Positions 22,340 through 36,100 of a stretch of 64,000 nucleotides of DNA are shown here, piece by piece. How positions within the stretch are numbered: the stretch's first letter is position 1; the number at the start of each line of letters is the position of its first letter. The position numbers and the translations under genes were made by a program. Below the pieces are notes generated by a model, which did not search any database, was not told the origin of the DNA, and saw only the letters and a list, made by a program, of their open reading frames with translations. Source of the DNA: Tretioscincus oriximinensis (taxonomy: Eukaryota > Chordata > Lepidosauria > Squamata > Gymnophthalmidae); contig JAJVDF010000218.1 of assembly GCA_022410635.1 (NCBI GenBank), forward strand, positions 1-64,000, given 5' to 3'.

Positions 22340-22980
22340 AAACAACCTTTATATGTGCTAGTTCACTTCTGCTGCTTCTCTTTCAAATCTTCCTTTGTAG
22401 TTTCTTTGTTCAAGAACTGCAGTCCTGAGGTCTGAGAGAATGTCCTGGAAGGTTGAAATGTTCAGCAACTGGTTTCTGTGTGTTTCCATTTCGAATATCT
22501 GATTTGTGTCCATTTATTCTCTGGCGAAGGGATTGTCCTGTTTGCCCAATGTAGAGTGTAGAGGGGCATTGTTGGCAGAAAAAGATGAGCATGTGAAAGT
22601 CCCTCTAATATTGTGGGTAGTGTTATCAGGTCCCGTAATGACATTGCCAGGGTGGATGTGTGCACAGAGTTGACATCAGAGTTGACATCTGGCAGGGTCT
22701 AGTTCCCATTTCTCCCTCCGTGTCCTGTGTTCTTTGTGTGAGGAGTTGTTTGAGGTTGGGTGGTTGTTTCAGTATGCTATACAGTTTGAAGAAATCGGGA
22801 TACAGTTCAGTGGACTCATCTCTGTTCAGATGGGGAAGTATTATTACGATCATTTGGCCACAGTTGATCTCCCAATGAGTTCTGTTGGTCAATTTTTTCT
22901 GGACTTTCCAAGAGTCCCTTTGACCCACAATTTTACAAAGCGGTCTTTTTCCCCCCTCAATCAAGTTAAGGAAGATTGAC
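22340..22980 (-). mobile_element. Penelope-like element remnant with GIY-YIG endonuclease
   Basis: The minus-strand frame at 22592-22410 encodes a GIY-YIG-type endonuclease end: CPSTLYIGQTGQSLRQRIN, then HKSDIRNG and VAEHFNLPGHS. The Tyr-Ile-Gly, catalytic Arg and Glu positions typical of Penelope-like endonucleases are visible. Upstream frames (22964-22626) carry PPNLKQLL-type linker text but are broken by frameshifts. It is a dead copy of the protein end of such an element; whether it belongs to the non-coding families at 16321 or 52218 cannot be told here. Confidence 0.85.
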
Positions 22981-22984
22981 TACA

Positions 22985-24108
22985 TGCTTTTCTAACCGAT
23001 GCCAGGGTTCAATCATCCTTAGAGGGAGAGAATCAGTGCTTTTAATCCTCAAAAACAAATGTCTGGGAAGGAGAATAGAAATCTGACTGACTCACACCCA
23101 AACTAAATACTAGCTATTACACAATTCCCCACCCCAGCATTCAAATAGTGCTCTGTTCTTCAAAAGCAAACCCATCACTGGTCACTTAGGTCTTGCCGAT
23201 CTGTCAAAAACAAATTCCTTTGGGAGGCCTTTTAGAGAATTTTATTGAGTGGTTCTTACAAAGATTGTTGCAATATGAAAGTCATTTGTTGATAGAAATA
23301 TCAAGCTGTTTTGTCAAACACACTGAAGTAACCCAAAAATATATTTCAGAGCTCACAGAGCTTAAAAAAGAGCAGAGATATATGCAACCAGACAAAATAT
23401 ATTCCTGCATTTCCTACTTCAACTCTCATACTAGGTATATTCCCTGCAATTTGTGGAACTTTTAATATGGAAATGCAGAGATAGCTTTGTTTGGAATACT
23501 AAACACACCTTACACCTTATTTACAAGAAACTTTTACATAGACAATCAAAAGTTACCATCTAGAAATAAAAACCTCTAATTCTCTTATTTTTTCAGCTGG
23601 TCAACATTAAGTGAGCAAATAAGCTGACCAAAGAAATCACTCAGTAGCCTGTTGAATTTTCAATCCATACAAAAACACACTAAATATGTCCAGTTGAACC
23701 TGATATTAACCTTTAGCAGAGCATCTACATTTAAGTGAATGCAAAATGTAATTATCTGCATTAAAAGAAAAGGCTTGTGAAACATTAAAAAATCATGTCT
23801 TGTTCACCTTTTACAGAAATCTTTTCTATGAGCTACATCTGTTCCTACAGATCACTTTAGCCAAATGTTCTAAATGTACAAGAATTACAAGGCAGAACAA
23901 GTAGTCAGCTCTGTATACAGTGGGAATGCTAATCAAGAGAATGAACACAAAGCATTCCTATTAATTCTATTTTTTGTTTTTGTTTAAAAGTAACAGCAAG
24001 TGTACATAAAAGGGTTTTACCACCTTTCCTTCTGTTTTAATCTAAATAAAAAGAAAACTCAAATGTTCCTTCAAAAATAGCTATGTACAAAACTGACTAA
24101 AACCATCT
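22985..24108 (-). other. Probable RBM39 3' UTR and short intergenic stretch
   Basis: After the RBM39 stop (24109) the minus strand continues as AT-rich DNA without repeats. A minus-strand AATAAA at 23246-23241 would give a 3' UTR of about 0.9 kb; a weaker ATTAAA is near 24036. No other gene seen. Confidence 0.5.
23241..23246 (-). terminator. Candidate RBM39 polyadenylation signal (AATAAA)
   Basis: First canonical AATAAA found on the minus strand beyond the RBM39 stop codon, about 860 bp downstream. The distance is reasonable for this gene but use of the site is not shown by sequence alone. Confidence 0.4.
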
Positions 24109-27100
24109 TCATCGCCGAGTAGGAACCAACAATTGGGTTGCATTCATAGAATCAGGGAAAAGGTTGTGGTATGTTGGAAGAGGTACGTATGCTGCAGTGA
24201 TCATTTTACCTAGGAGAAGAAAAAGGGAAAAAACACAAAGTTCACTTAAATTTGTTTCTTGTATCCTTTGGAAATGAAAAATAGGCAAAATGGTGAAGAA
24301 CAATAGCTACAATGTTTAAGTGATCCTTGCTCAGCAGTTACACCCTTCTTCATGCAACAGCCTGGAAACATCACAGACTCCCTAAAAAGTCATTGGTGTT
24401 TTAAACATTCTAAACTGAGGATCTATCCTGTAGGTATCCAAAAATGTTTGAGTTTAAAACTATTCAAAACTTATTTTAATTTAAATAAATTCAACATAAT
24501 TTGTGCCATATCTATTCAGCTGTACCAAGTTTCAGTATCTTATTTACATCCTGAGAATTGGTTGACCTACAATTCCAATAAGGAAGAGTCCTGTAGTTAC
24601 CTTGCACCCATGTATGTAGTTCAGATTATGGTTCATATTTATACTCTATTCTGTTGCAAAAGTTGGAAGGGTTTTTTGGGGGGTGGGGGGCGAATTCAGA
24701 AACTAAACTAAAATTCAAAGAAGCTGCCTACTCTAAGTATACTAAATAAAATGTAAAGATGAACAAAGTAATTTTAGTTTCTTTACTAAAAGTACAAAAG
24801 ACTTGCTTTGTATCAGGTGAAATTTATTCCTTAAAGTTGGTGCCTCAACCAAGTATCATTAAGTAAAATGGTATCATTTACGTTCTTATAGTGGGAAAAG
24901 GCGCTGCAGGGTTTAAATGTTTGTGTTTTTTAGAACCAATTTGTATAATTTTCACATTTTGACTGTTTCCTCTATTAAAAATTTATCTAGTGCAATTAGC
25001 ATCTCAGTTATGCATGAGGGATGGATTGCATGGCTTCTGCAAAGGTAAATCATGGCTTGTTAGAACTTTTTGGGAGCGTTAATAAACATGTGGGTAAAAG
25101 GGAGCCAAGTTGATTTTCAGAAGGCTTTTGATCTCATCAAAGGCTCCTAAAAAGCTCCACACTCATGGTGTAAAAGGACAGACTTTGTCCTGGATTAGAA
25201 TCTGGCTAAAGGACAGAAGACAGAAGGTAACGAAATGATCTGGATGCCAAGGTAAACAGAAGTAGCTAAGTTCACTGACACTAATCTATTCATGGTAGTG
25301 AAAACTGAAAATGATTGTAAAGAGCTCCAGAGTGATCTATTGAAATTAGGTGAGTGGGCAACAAAGTGGCTAATGCATTTCAACTTAAACAAGTTGGGTG
25401 AGTGGGCAACAAAGTGGCTAATGCATTTCAACTTAAACAAGTTGGGTGAGTGGGCAACAAAGTGGCTAATGCACTTCAACTTAAACAAGTGCAAAGTCAT
25501 GCACATTAGGGCAAAGAACCCCAATTACTCCTACCAACTGATGGGAACCAAAGTTTTCTATAACAGAGCAAGAAAAGTGTTGGTGGATAGTTCAATGAAA
25601 ATGTGAACAGTGTGCAGCAGCAGCAAAAAAAAGGAAATTCAATGTTAGGAATAATTAGGAAAGGAATCAAAAACAAGTCAGCAAGTGTTGTTTTGCCTCT
25701 TTTTAAACCTGTGGTGGGGCCACATTTGGAATACTGTGTACAATTCTGGTCACCACATCTCAAAAAGAGCCAGATGGTGTAGTGGTTAGAGTGTGAGACT
25801 CTTATCTGGTAGCCTCCCAGTTTGATTCCCCACTCCTCCATGAAAGTCAGCTGGGTGACCTTGGGCCAGTCACAGTTCTTAGAACTCTCTAAGCCCCACC
25901 TACTCCACAGGGTGTCTGTGTGGAGAAAGCAACAAAAGCTATGTGCACCACCCTACGGTTGACCGACCTGAGATCTTCAGGGATACAAGTACAAATAATG
26001 AAAAGGATATTGTGGAACTAGGGAAGGCACAGAAAATGACAATAAGAATGATCAAGGGAGTGGAGCACTTCACTTATGAAATATGGCTTTAACGTCTGGG
26101 TGTTTGAGAGGAGACCGAATTGTCTCAAGTATATAAAATCATGCATGGGATGGATAAGGTGAATAGAGAAACACTATTTATCACACAATACTAGGACCAA
26201 GGGGCATTCCTTGAAACTGAGGAGCAGAAGATTGAGGGCAGACAAAGGAAAGTATTTTTTCACTAAGAGGGTCATCGGCCTATGGAATTTATTTCCAGAA
26301 GAGGTGGTAGTAGCTAGAGCCTGGATAGCTTTAAGACAGGATTAGACAAGTTAATGGAAGCCATGGGTACTATGTTTGTCTTGATACTGCCTCCAAGATA
26401 GAGCAACAGGCAGTATTCCTGAAATGCCTTTTGCAGGGCGTCGAGAGCACTCGAAGATTTTGCTTTCTTCTGTTCCAGACTGCCCATGTGCAATTGGTGG
26501 GCCACTGTGTGAGACGGAACGATGGACTGGATGGCCTGTGGACCAATTCAGCAGGGCTACTCTTATGTTCTTATGTTCTCTTAGTGTTAAGATTTAGAGG
26601 GAAAGTTTTTGCAAGATGCTTCACTATACCAATGTGTAAATAAAATAGCTTTATGTGGTTAGGACAACCAAACTGGTCAAAGCAATCCAACAAGGAAACA
26701 GTGGCTTTGCACAATAACAGATTAAGCTACATTATGTCAAACACACAATTGAGTGAAGTGAAGAGCGTTGTTGGCCTGATCAAGAGTCCAGATTTCCAGG
26801 GAATATGCCATTAGCTCTGGCAGACAGCACAACAACAAACAATGTTTACTTACCTGCAAACCACCTGCCATGTAATGCATTGACAGCTGCAATTGCTGCA
26901 GCTATTGAAGGGCATTTGACATACACGTTGCCCTGAAATATAAAAAAGGTTTATTTATTTCACTTAGAAATCAAGGGGTGCTTTTTTCAAACAGCTAATT
27001 CAAAGCACTTTTCAGATGTGCATCAGCATACAACAATTGAAAAAAACGCATTTAGAAAAAACAAGTTCAAGGTGGATAGATTAATGATAAAGTTGAAAAC

Positions 27101-30100
27101 ATTTTTCCGTGAAATCAATTTGAGGCAATTAGCTCAATCATTAAGCTGAAATAATAGGAACAAAACACAGTAGACTTTTAACAATGGAACAGATTTTGAT
27201 GGGAAATGATTTATGTTTTGTCATTTTAATTTTAGCAATTAAGTAGCACCACTTGCAAATAAGAAAAAGATGTAATTAAGTGAACATGTTTTTCTGCAAT
27301 TGAAGCCCTTAATCATCCTATCCTTTTGATGTATAAAGAGATATCAGAGTCTTTGTTGTTGTTTTTGGTACGTGCCCTGAGACCTTTTGGTATAAGGTTT
27401 TATTTACATTTCTATACCACACTATACCTGAGGGTCTCAGGGTGATTAACAGGGAATGAAAAACAATTTAAATTTAATCGTAGAAAACTATTCTAGAAAC
27501 ACATCAGTAAAATCCACCTTCATTTTTAGTTTCACAACTGACATACCATAATAGCTGAATATAACACATCGACCAATGCTTCCAAACTATATTTATCTTT
27601 TACAATATATATTTCATTTCTTGTCTCAGTTAAGCTCCAGTGTTATCTATTTCTATAAAACCAAAATGCTTCCAAACATAATACTAGACCAAATTATATT
27701 TATACAAAAATATCATCTTTAACTATGTACCTGAGCTGAATTTTTGTCAACATAAATATGGACAACTCCTCCATGTTTGTTACATTCTTCTATCACATCA
27801 TCCTTAATTTCTGTATCCCAGCCAGCTTCTTCTTCACTAAAAAGTAAGAAACTAGAGGAAATTAGTCATGCCCATATTTTTATCACAAGAAATAAATGAA
27901 TTAAAATTTTAAGAGTTTAACATACGTTTGAGGATTAAACATGTTGGAAAGCTGGAAGCACTGTGTTGCAAGTGGTTGAACAGAAGCAGCTGCAGCCAAA
28001 ACTAAAATAAAAAATATAAATCAACTCTAAGTGATGGAAAGGAAAATTCAATTCAAAATTAACATTACAATGCTGAGTATCATCCAATTCTTGTCACAAA
28101 TGAATCAACAGCCAGCTTAGAACTACATGTACAAACTAAATGAAATCTGTGTAGGCAATTCACAAACATTTGTGAATTGCCTAACAACAAAATTGGAAAT
28201 TAAGTAACTTCTTATTGTTTAAAGAACGTAGTCTAGATATTATTTCATGCATGGTGCACTCTACTAACAGTGGAAAGGACTAAGGCAAACAAAAGTTTTC
28301 TTTGGTCTGTGTCAGAGGTTCAGCTAGAAAAACAGAACCTCACATTAATATTATATTCATATAAGCCATCAAGGTTCTGTTCAAAACTTCTGGTAATGTT
28401 CCTTACAAAAGGACAAATTGTACTGCAAAAATCTAAATTGCTAGGCTCTTTTGGTAATCCAAATATAGTTCCATATAGTTCTTACCTTCAGTCTGCTGTG
28501 AAAGCCTTGTTTGCAAATCTGAAAAAAGTCAAAGAAAATATTTAACATTTTATACTTTGAATACATTTCACAATCAAACATTTCATTTGTTGTATTAAAA
28601 GTGTTCCCTTAATTATTTTGAGCAGTATATATGACTTTAGCATAATTCAAGATTGGCTATTCAAAAATTATGAATGCCCTTGCTCCATTCTCACTTGCTA
28701 ATTTTCATTTCCCAAGCTATTGTATAGACAAAGACTTAATGAGAAATGATTTGGCATTATAGAGATAACAAGAAAGTGGCATTTTCCCTTTTTCTTCACA
28801 CTTTGGAGTGTTGCTAAATTCTATCAAACTGTTCCTCGCACGTTTTTAGAATGCTGCAATATTCAGCAAGCAAAATTGAGCTACATAATACAATAAAAAG
28901 TTAAATCTCTAAAAACAGAAGAGGAAGAAAAAAAATCAAGAAACTTTAAATACACATGAAGAAGGCACAGAACAGATATGAAAATTGCAACAAAAGTAGC
29001 TGATGTGCCAGATGCAACACTCTTTACAACCACATAGTGCCCATACTACAGCAAGAACTATACAGTATAGGTACTGATTAAGGGCCACATCACAATCTAA
29101 TAATTGTTGACAATAATTCTGGTAAGATTTAACCAGCAAAAATTCTCCCTGTTCAATCTGTCATTAATTTATTAGCATTACAGACAGCTCTCCAAACGTT
29201 TACTAATCAAATAGTCATTTGACTAAGTAACATTTTGTAAGTAGTATTTGCTTATCTTTAGAAGAGAGACCACATTATGTTTCAGTTTGACATTACCTGC
29301 TACAGCACTAAATGCTAATGATCCACTCATCTGAAGTGCTTGCTGTGCAGCTGGAGGAATCTGTAAACCAGTACCTAGAATACAAAACAATTAATCGGCT
29401 TTTGATGGATACTCTTCTTAAACATAGAATTATACAGTATAGATACAGGTCACAGTTCAGCACCATATAAGCAAACTAAATTTTGACCCAGCAACACCTC
29501 AGATGGTTCCATCCAGACAGAAGAAACAGCTTATGAAACAGGTTTCATAAGAAATTCACCCAGTATGAGCATATGTTCCATCTTCTGACAATGCAAGGGA
29601 CAGAATCTGGCTTGGAACATATGCATTTATGATATAAAATTAGTCTGTCTTATTTTAAATCCATGAGGTATTTACTTCATAGCAAATTACAATCCAGGAT
29701 TTATGAGTCTTGGAAACAAAGGTCTGTCTTTAGTTTGTAAAAGAAGAGGAAAGGAAAAGATGGCCAGTGTATTCTTCTAAAAAATACAGCATGATATACT
29801 GATTTAAAAAAATAAAAGAAAACATACAATTTTTAAAATTAATGCACTTACCTTCAGCAAGTCTTGCCATCAACTGAAGACGGCCAGTTGTTCCCAAGTC
29901 AATTCCAGTTCTTTCTAATTCATCACTGTCCAAAAATGAGCTAGCACTAGAAGCATCTGTGCGTTCAGTTACATGTCCTACTTTCATTGGTCTGCCAGCT
30001 AACTCAAAGCCATTTAGCTGTTCCAGAGCCTTTTTAGCACACTCTGAATCGGAAAACTGTATTTAAAATAAAAATAAGACACAGTAGTTAGTTGAGGCTT

Positions 30101-33100
30101 CTACTCTATCTTTTTAAAAAAATATCTTTATTAAGGTTTACTTATAAAATTATAGTAAGAAACTTTAATAAATTCTTCAATATAAAAAAGTGAGGGAAGT
30201 NTCAGGATACTAAAGTTTCAGGTTAACCATGTTATCATGTGAGTGTCACTTTCAAAATTATTTCTATCATATTAAGCCGAAGTTTCCAAACTTACAGTAA
30301 TAAATCCATATCCTTTGGAGCGACCAGTTTCACTGTCCATCATCAGTTGAATGCTTTCAATCTGAAGAGAAATACATGTTTAAATTCATATGCAAAAATC
30401 ATTCTTTTTTCCATCATCTTCTCTTAGTTTTCCAGATGATACAGTAATCAAGAATTAGGACTCGCAGACCATAGTCATACGTGTACTTTTAAACCATCTT
30501 CGATCGTGAAAAACAGGGCTCAAAACAAGAAAAAACGCTTTTTATTTAGGCTTTTCTGATTTTCAGTCCAGTTATTCATGATTAAAGTAATTTAAAAGCA
30601 CACATATAACCACAGCCATATTAAATATATACAGATTATTTTAATAGCTCATTACAAAACCATGAAATTCTAAGAGTTGAAAAAGTATCTTTCCAAACCC
30701 AAATACGTATCTGCTCAAATTTAACTCTATAATTCCCCTTCACTCTAGTACATACGAGTTTCTCTGTACTTGCATATCCTTAAACTACAGTGCGTGTTGC
30801 TGCCTTCCCAATTTATTGCTAAAAGTAAAGATGTTTTATATTTCTTATCTAATTAACCCCACCCTCCATTATGAATTCAAAACATTCTGTTCCAATTTAA
30901 AAACATCTTGCACACCTCTAACATAAAAGCTTGGGTTCAATAGAGACAATGTGTACTTTGCTTTTTCACCTATTATTAGAAGATAAATAAATGATGAGAA
31001 TTATAAAACACAGTATGCTGTGAATTGGTTATGTCATTTCTCATCGCAAAGAATATATGAATATATAAATTAACAGAAGGCTAAAATAATGAAACATCCT
31101 TTATACAACACCCTATTTTTAATAAAAAATTAAGTACACACATAAATGCAGAAAAGCAACAGCACAACTAAAGATTCATACATACAAAAGATAAAAAATA
31201 ACATTTCCCTCCACCCCAGCGTCAACACTAACTCTGTATCCCCCCCTCCCTCACGGACCCAAAGAATTTGATTAATCATTGTTTGTTCAAACTTATCTTG
31301 TGCAGTTTCTGAAAACTTTAGTTACATAATTATGTAATTGAGACAAACTATGTCTGTATGTATGTCTGTATGTCTGTATGTCTGTATGTATGCATGTATG
31401 CATGCATGCATGCATGCATGTCAATTTATAATTTACCTTAAGGAAAAACAGTTGCATAGTTCCACATTAAGTCTAAGAGAAGAATCATGTGTGTTTTATA
31501 TTGGATTTTAAAAAATAGCAGGCTTTAGATATGTTTAAACTTAAAAAATAAAGCTTACCCGTCCAAATGGCTCAAAGATGCCACGAAGCATATCTTCAGT
31601 TATATTGAAGTGTAATGATCCCACATAAAGCCTCATGGGGCCAGCACTGCCCTTCTGTAGGTTATTAGCCATTGCCGCTGCTCTGTTTTTCTCTGCCTAT
31701 ATAAGAACATAAGAACATAAAAGTGATATGTCAATTCTTATGAGTTTCTCAAGTAGAAGATAAAGACAAAACCTTCACCACACTCCCTGCGAATAGCCTT
31801 TAGAGTCAGCCTGTCTGTATACACATAGCTGTACTAATTCTTTCTCAAAGCTATCAAGGCTGATAGTGATCACCATTTCTTTTGGTGGTAAATTTCATGA
31901 ACAAATGATCCTCTAAGTGGAAAAAAAACCTTCCCCTTGTTGGTCCTAATCTCCTATCAACTTCAAACAGTTTCTTGGTTCTAGTATTATGTGATAGAGA
32001 AAATTAACTTCTATCTACCATCTATTTAACGTATCTTTCAACTTGCCTACCGTTTAAATTAGAAAAGTGCTATATTACCATACTGAGTTTTAATAATAAA
32101 CTTGACTGTATTTCTATTATGATATACATATAACTTAGCAAACAATTTTATCATTGTGTAAACTAAAGATGCATTTGTCAACATAGAGCCTTAGAGCCTA
32201 AAAAAATATTTCCCGATTCTCTAAAAACCTACCCATGACTTACAGCCACTCCACCAAAAGGTGAAGACAGTTTTCTCCCCTTTGAAAATTACAAAAAGCT
32301 CAAAAAAACCTGTAAAGGTTTTTAGCCCTCCTATAATTGTAGAAGTTATTAATCTATCAACCCAGACTAGATCCACTGGACTGTGGATCTATTCAACCCT
32401 CCATATCACCATATTTGGAAAATCTATTCAACCCTTCATATCACCATATTTGGAAAATTGAAGAAACTTTATGCAATGCTTTTGGTTGGAGAAAGGGGAA
32501 ATAATAGTATTTATGATAATCCCTATAGACTTTAAATGTGAAGAAGGGGACAAAAATGATGTTTCAATAAAAAAACATGGAAGTCTCAAAATAAACTATT
32601 CAAATTTTGATACAAATGTACTATATAAACATGAATTATATAATCTTACAGAACTGCAGAAGATTTATACATTTTCCAATATTTACACAAAACATAACAG
32701 CAGAATCCTTTATTCTGTCATGATATCCTAATCAAAGTTCCACAGTGCTAATGTGAGGTCACAAAGAAATGTCTGTCATCCAAAAACTAACTTTAAATTG
32801 TGCAATTTAACACAGAAAAATTAAATTAGATAAATAAGTAACCTTGCACTGAGACTAAACGATTTGAGAACTGCTTTTATTTTTAGCATAGCCACCTTAA
32901 AAAGCTGATCATAAAAAATCCCAAGGGCAATGACTAATAACGTCTCATTACAAAACTAAACATACATGTCCATTTAATTATCAATCTTAGTTCATAAGCT
33001 AAGACTTGCTGCTCTTAAATAAAAAAGCAGTACCAACTTACCTGAGATGCTTGCACAATTATTGGTACTCCCAATACTCGCTGTCCAGTTAATCCAATTG

Positions 33101-36100
33101 CCAAAGGTACTGAACTAACATCGACAAATTCCACATAAGCAATTCCCTTGGAACGTCTGGAGTTTCTATCTGAAATCATTCTTACATCACGGACCTAAAG
33201 CAATTTGTGACATACAAGTTAACTTCATATGATCAACCTCATTCAATGCAAAGGGTTTCGTTTTGCTCAATTATTGTAAAATCAAATTTCATGCACAATA
33301 AAGAACTCAAAATTGCTACCAAAGGAGAATTGTAGCACCTTAGGGACCAACATGAAAAAGATAGGTAGCAAGTCTTTTTCTTCACATAGCTTAGTCATGC
33401 ATCTGAAGAAATAGACTTTGCTACAAAAGTTTGTGCTTGCTGCCTACCTTTTCTTGTTAGACTTTAAGATGCTACAAGGCCTCCTTGATATTCTGAATCC
33501 ACACTAACACAACTATTTGAAATACAGTTGGGAGCTGATATTTCCAAACAGCCATGTTTCATCTTATTTTAGATGTTTATTGTATTCAGACCTGATAGAG
33601 AGAATATTAATAATATTGTATTTTATATTCAGCATAGAATAGAACAGCTGGTATTTGTGCAGAACACTTGGAACGAGTTTTTTTGAACTCAGTTTCAAAC
33701 CAATCAGAAATTATAAAAACTACAGAAATTAGGTTACGTATCAGAAATTAATGTATGTTAGACTGAAAACAAGACAAGACTAGGAAATATTGGGACCATT
33801 GCAAATTTTATCCAATGCAAAATTGTCAGCATCCTACACTTACAGCATTCATTTTTTAATTCATATTTTTCCCTACTGAAAGTCCATTTAAAAAGAAAAT
33901 CAACCTTCTTGAAGGCTATCATACAGTATGTCCTCTCATGGATAAAGAAGTTTTTTCCATTCGTAATATTTAATAACTTGTTTGTTGGGTCATGAATGCT
34001 ATCCCCAATTCTGTACTTGCTCTATACTCATGAATTACTGGTACGTTTCCATATACATGAAGATATCTGTTAATTCACTGATTAGTGGATCTGCCAATGT
34101 TATCCTAAGTTTTATCTAAAATTTTACAGTCATTGCAAGACATTAGAAGTCCCAAGTTGCAGTTCTCAAAAAGTGCTCAGTCCAGATTAAAAATATAGAC
34201 CAGAGTAAATTTCCAAGTTCCTAACACCTCACCTTTCCCACAGTGGAAAAAAACTCTTCCAAATCTCTTGGCCTAATTCTTGCTGCTAGTTGCATGCAAA
34301 AAACTGTTCGTGCATCTCGCTCTTCTGGAGTAAGATTATCAATAGGTTCTCTGAAAAACAAAAGTAGACAATCCTTAATTATCTACCAAAGAGACAGATT
34401 GGAAAAATATTTTTGATACTCGGTTAGGACAGTTTATATGCAAACACAGACGAAGAGATAAAAATTAAGTAGCACATGCATCTGATAAGACAAACAAGTG
34501 CCATTATCTTTTCAAATATACCAAATATTTCCAGCCCCCAATAATGATATGAATCAATGCCTTATAATTCATACTTCAAAAGATCTACTGCCCTCAAAAG
34601 GGCTCTTTTCCTAAGTATTGTATATAATTTGTTCAACATGATGTATAAGAGATGAAAAAGACAAAATAAGGGAAGGGATGAGGTGTTGAGGAAAACAAAA
34701 ATGTTTTAGCAGTCTTATACCCTGGTTCTAAGCATCTATGCCTAGAAACATCTGTTATTTTAATGGACATACTTCTAAGTACGTACACCTTACCTAATCA
34801 CAGCATTAGAAAGGAAATGCTTTTAACCTCAACGTACTTTAATAGTTGTGTATGTCTGAAATGAAAGAACGTATTCAGCCATTTTATAGGTTTATGTCTT
34901 TCCAACTCTAACCATACAAAGGCAGTAATCAGTACAGCACTGGGCAGCAAAAGAAATGCAGTGGTGCAAAGAAAAATGAAAGCATACTATTGCAGATGTG
35001 TATCACATCTAATATCACAGTTGTAACTGACTAAATACATCAATTTAGCAGCAAATCTTTATTATCAATTAACAGATTAACTATAGGTTTCAGCTCTTAC
35101 ATTTTAATCTCCCCGCTAATCACATTCCCATCTTGCCCTTGCAAAACACTCACTTCTCTGACACTACAGGAGGCTGAGAGCAAAGCCTTAAGCCAAACAG
35201 CAATCCATTAAGACAAAAACTGTGATCCTGCTGCAAGGCTGCAATCCCACATTATGAAGAAACTTACCAAAAACAATTTATAGAACAGAACTGAACATTC
35301 CCACTATCACTGAATTTCACAACATTAGCACCTGACAGCTGAGATATAATCACATAATCCAATGGAATCCAAGGTTAATAATTAAACTGCTTTGCAATCT
35401 GGACTCATTGCAGTAGTCTTAGCTAACAACCGAACAGTGAAAGAATATAAGACACTTAAAAATAACTCTATGGATCATGATTAACATGCTAGATTTCCCT
35501 TTCTACAAAGCTGCCAATTAAAAAAGGCTTCTGCTACAAACAACTGTGTCCCATCTTCTACAGCTTCACTATTGAGATTTTCTTGCTCAATATCCCTGTA
35601 AAGAGACAATGGCTATTTCCTTCCCTTAGCAATTGGGTTGTTTCAACAAAGACAGCAAATCCTTGGAGAGAAAGAAAAAAAGTGTGTACTGTTTCTCATT
35701 TTATCATAAGTAATTAATATCTGTATTATAATTAAATGCCCCCACACATTTTTAAGATCACGTCAAAGGAGCGAGCAGAAGAAAAAGGCTCCAGATGTTC
35801 TAACAATTGCAAACTCAGCAGCAAAACTAATTGCTTTGGCATTTCAAAACAGGAAACATCTAATAAAACAGAGTCACTTGACCTTTTGGCAAAATAATTG
35901 TACCATCTTTGCTGCATTGAGGTGTCCCAGCAAAACATGAAAGGAAACAATATTGTAAGGATTTGCTTCACACTTAAAATAGTATAACTTAAATGCCTAC
36001 CTCACAGGACTTTTATCTTTTCTGAATGGACTTTTGCTCCTAGACCGTCGTCTACTGCAAAAAACACACAAACATAATTTTTTGAGAATGCATTCTCACA

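Larger units (their letters stand above)
25000..26580 (+). mobile_element. CR1/L2-like LINE with broken reverse transcriptase
   Basis: Long 5'-truncated copy in RBM39 intron 16, antisense to the gene. It shows late reverse-transcriptase text (EWATKW..HFNLNKCKVMH), then a C-terminal part with many stops, then 'aatactaggaccaaggggca', 'agggtcatcggcctatggaa' and the usual end 'ttcttatgttcttatgtt'. It is interrupted by a SINE at 25763 and carries the 48-bp triplication at 25344. Not functional. Confidence 0.9.

Noticed and set aside
25195..25524. Minus-strand frame with a repeated FKLKCISHFVAHSPN unit
   Set aside because: It is only the antisense reading of the 48-bp triplication in the LINE.
31355..31420. 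Possible CRISPR-like or structured repeat
   Set aside because: The units are 4 bp with no spacers: a microsatellite. The host is a vertebrate.
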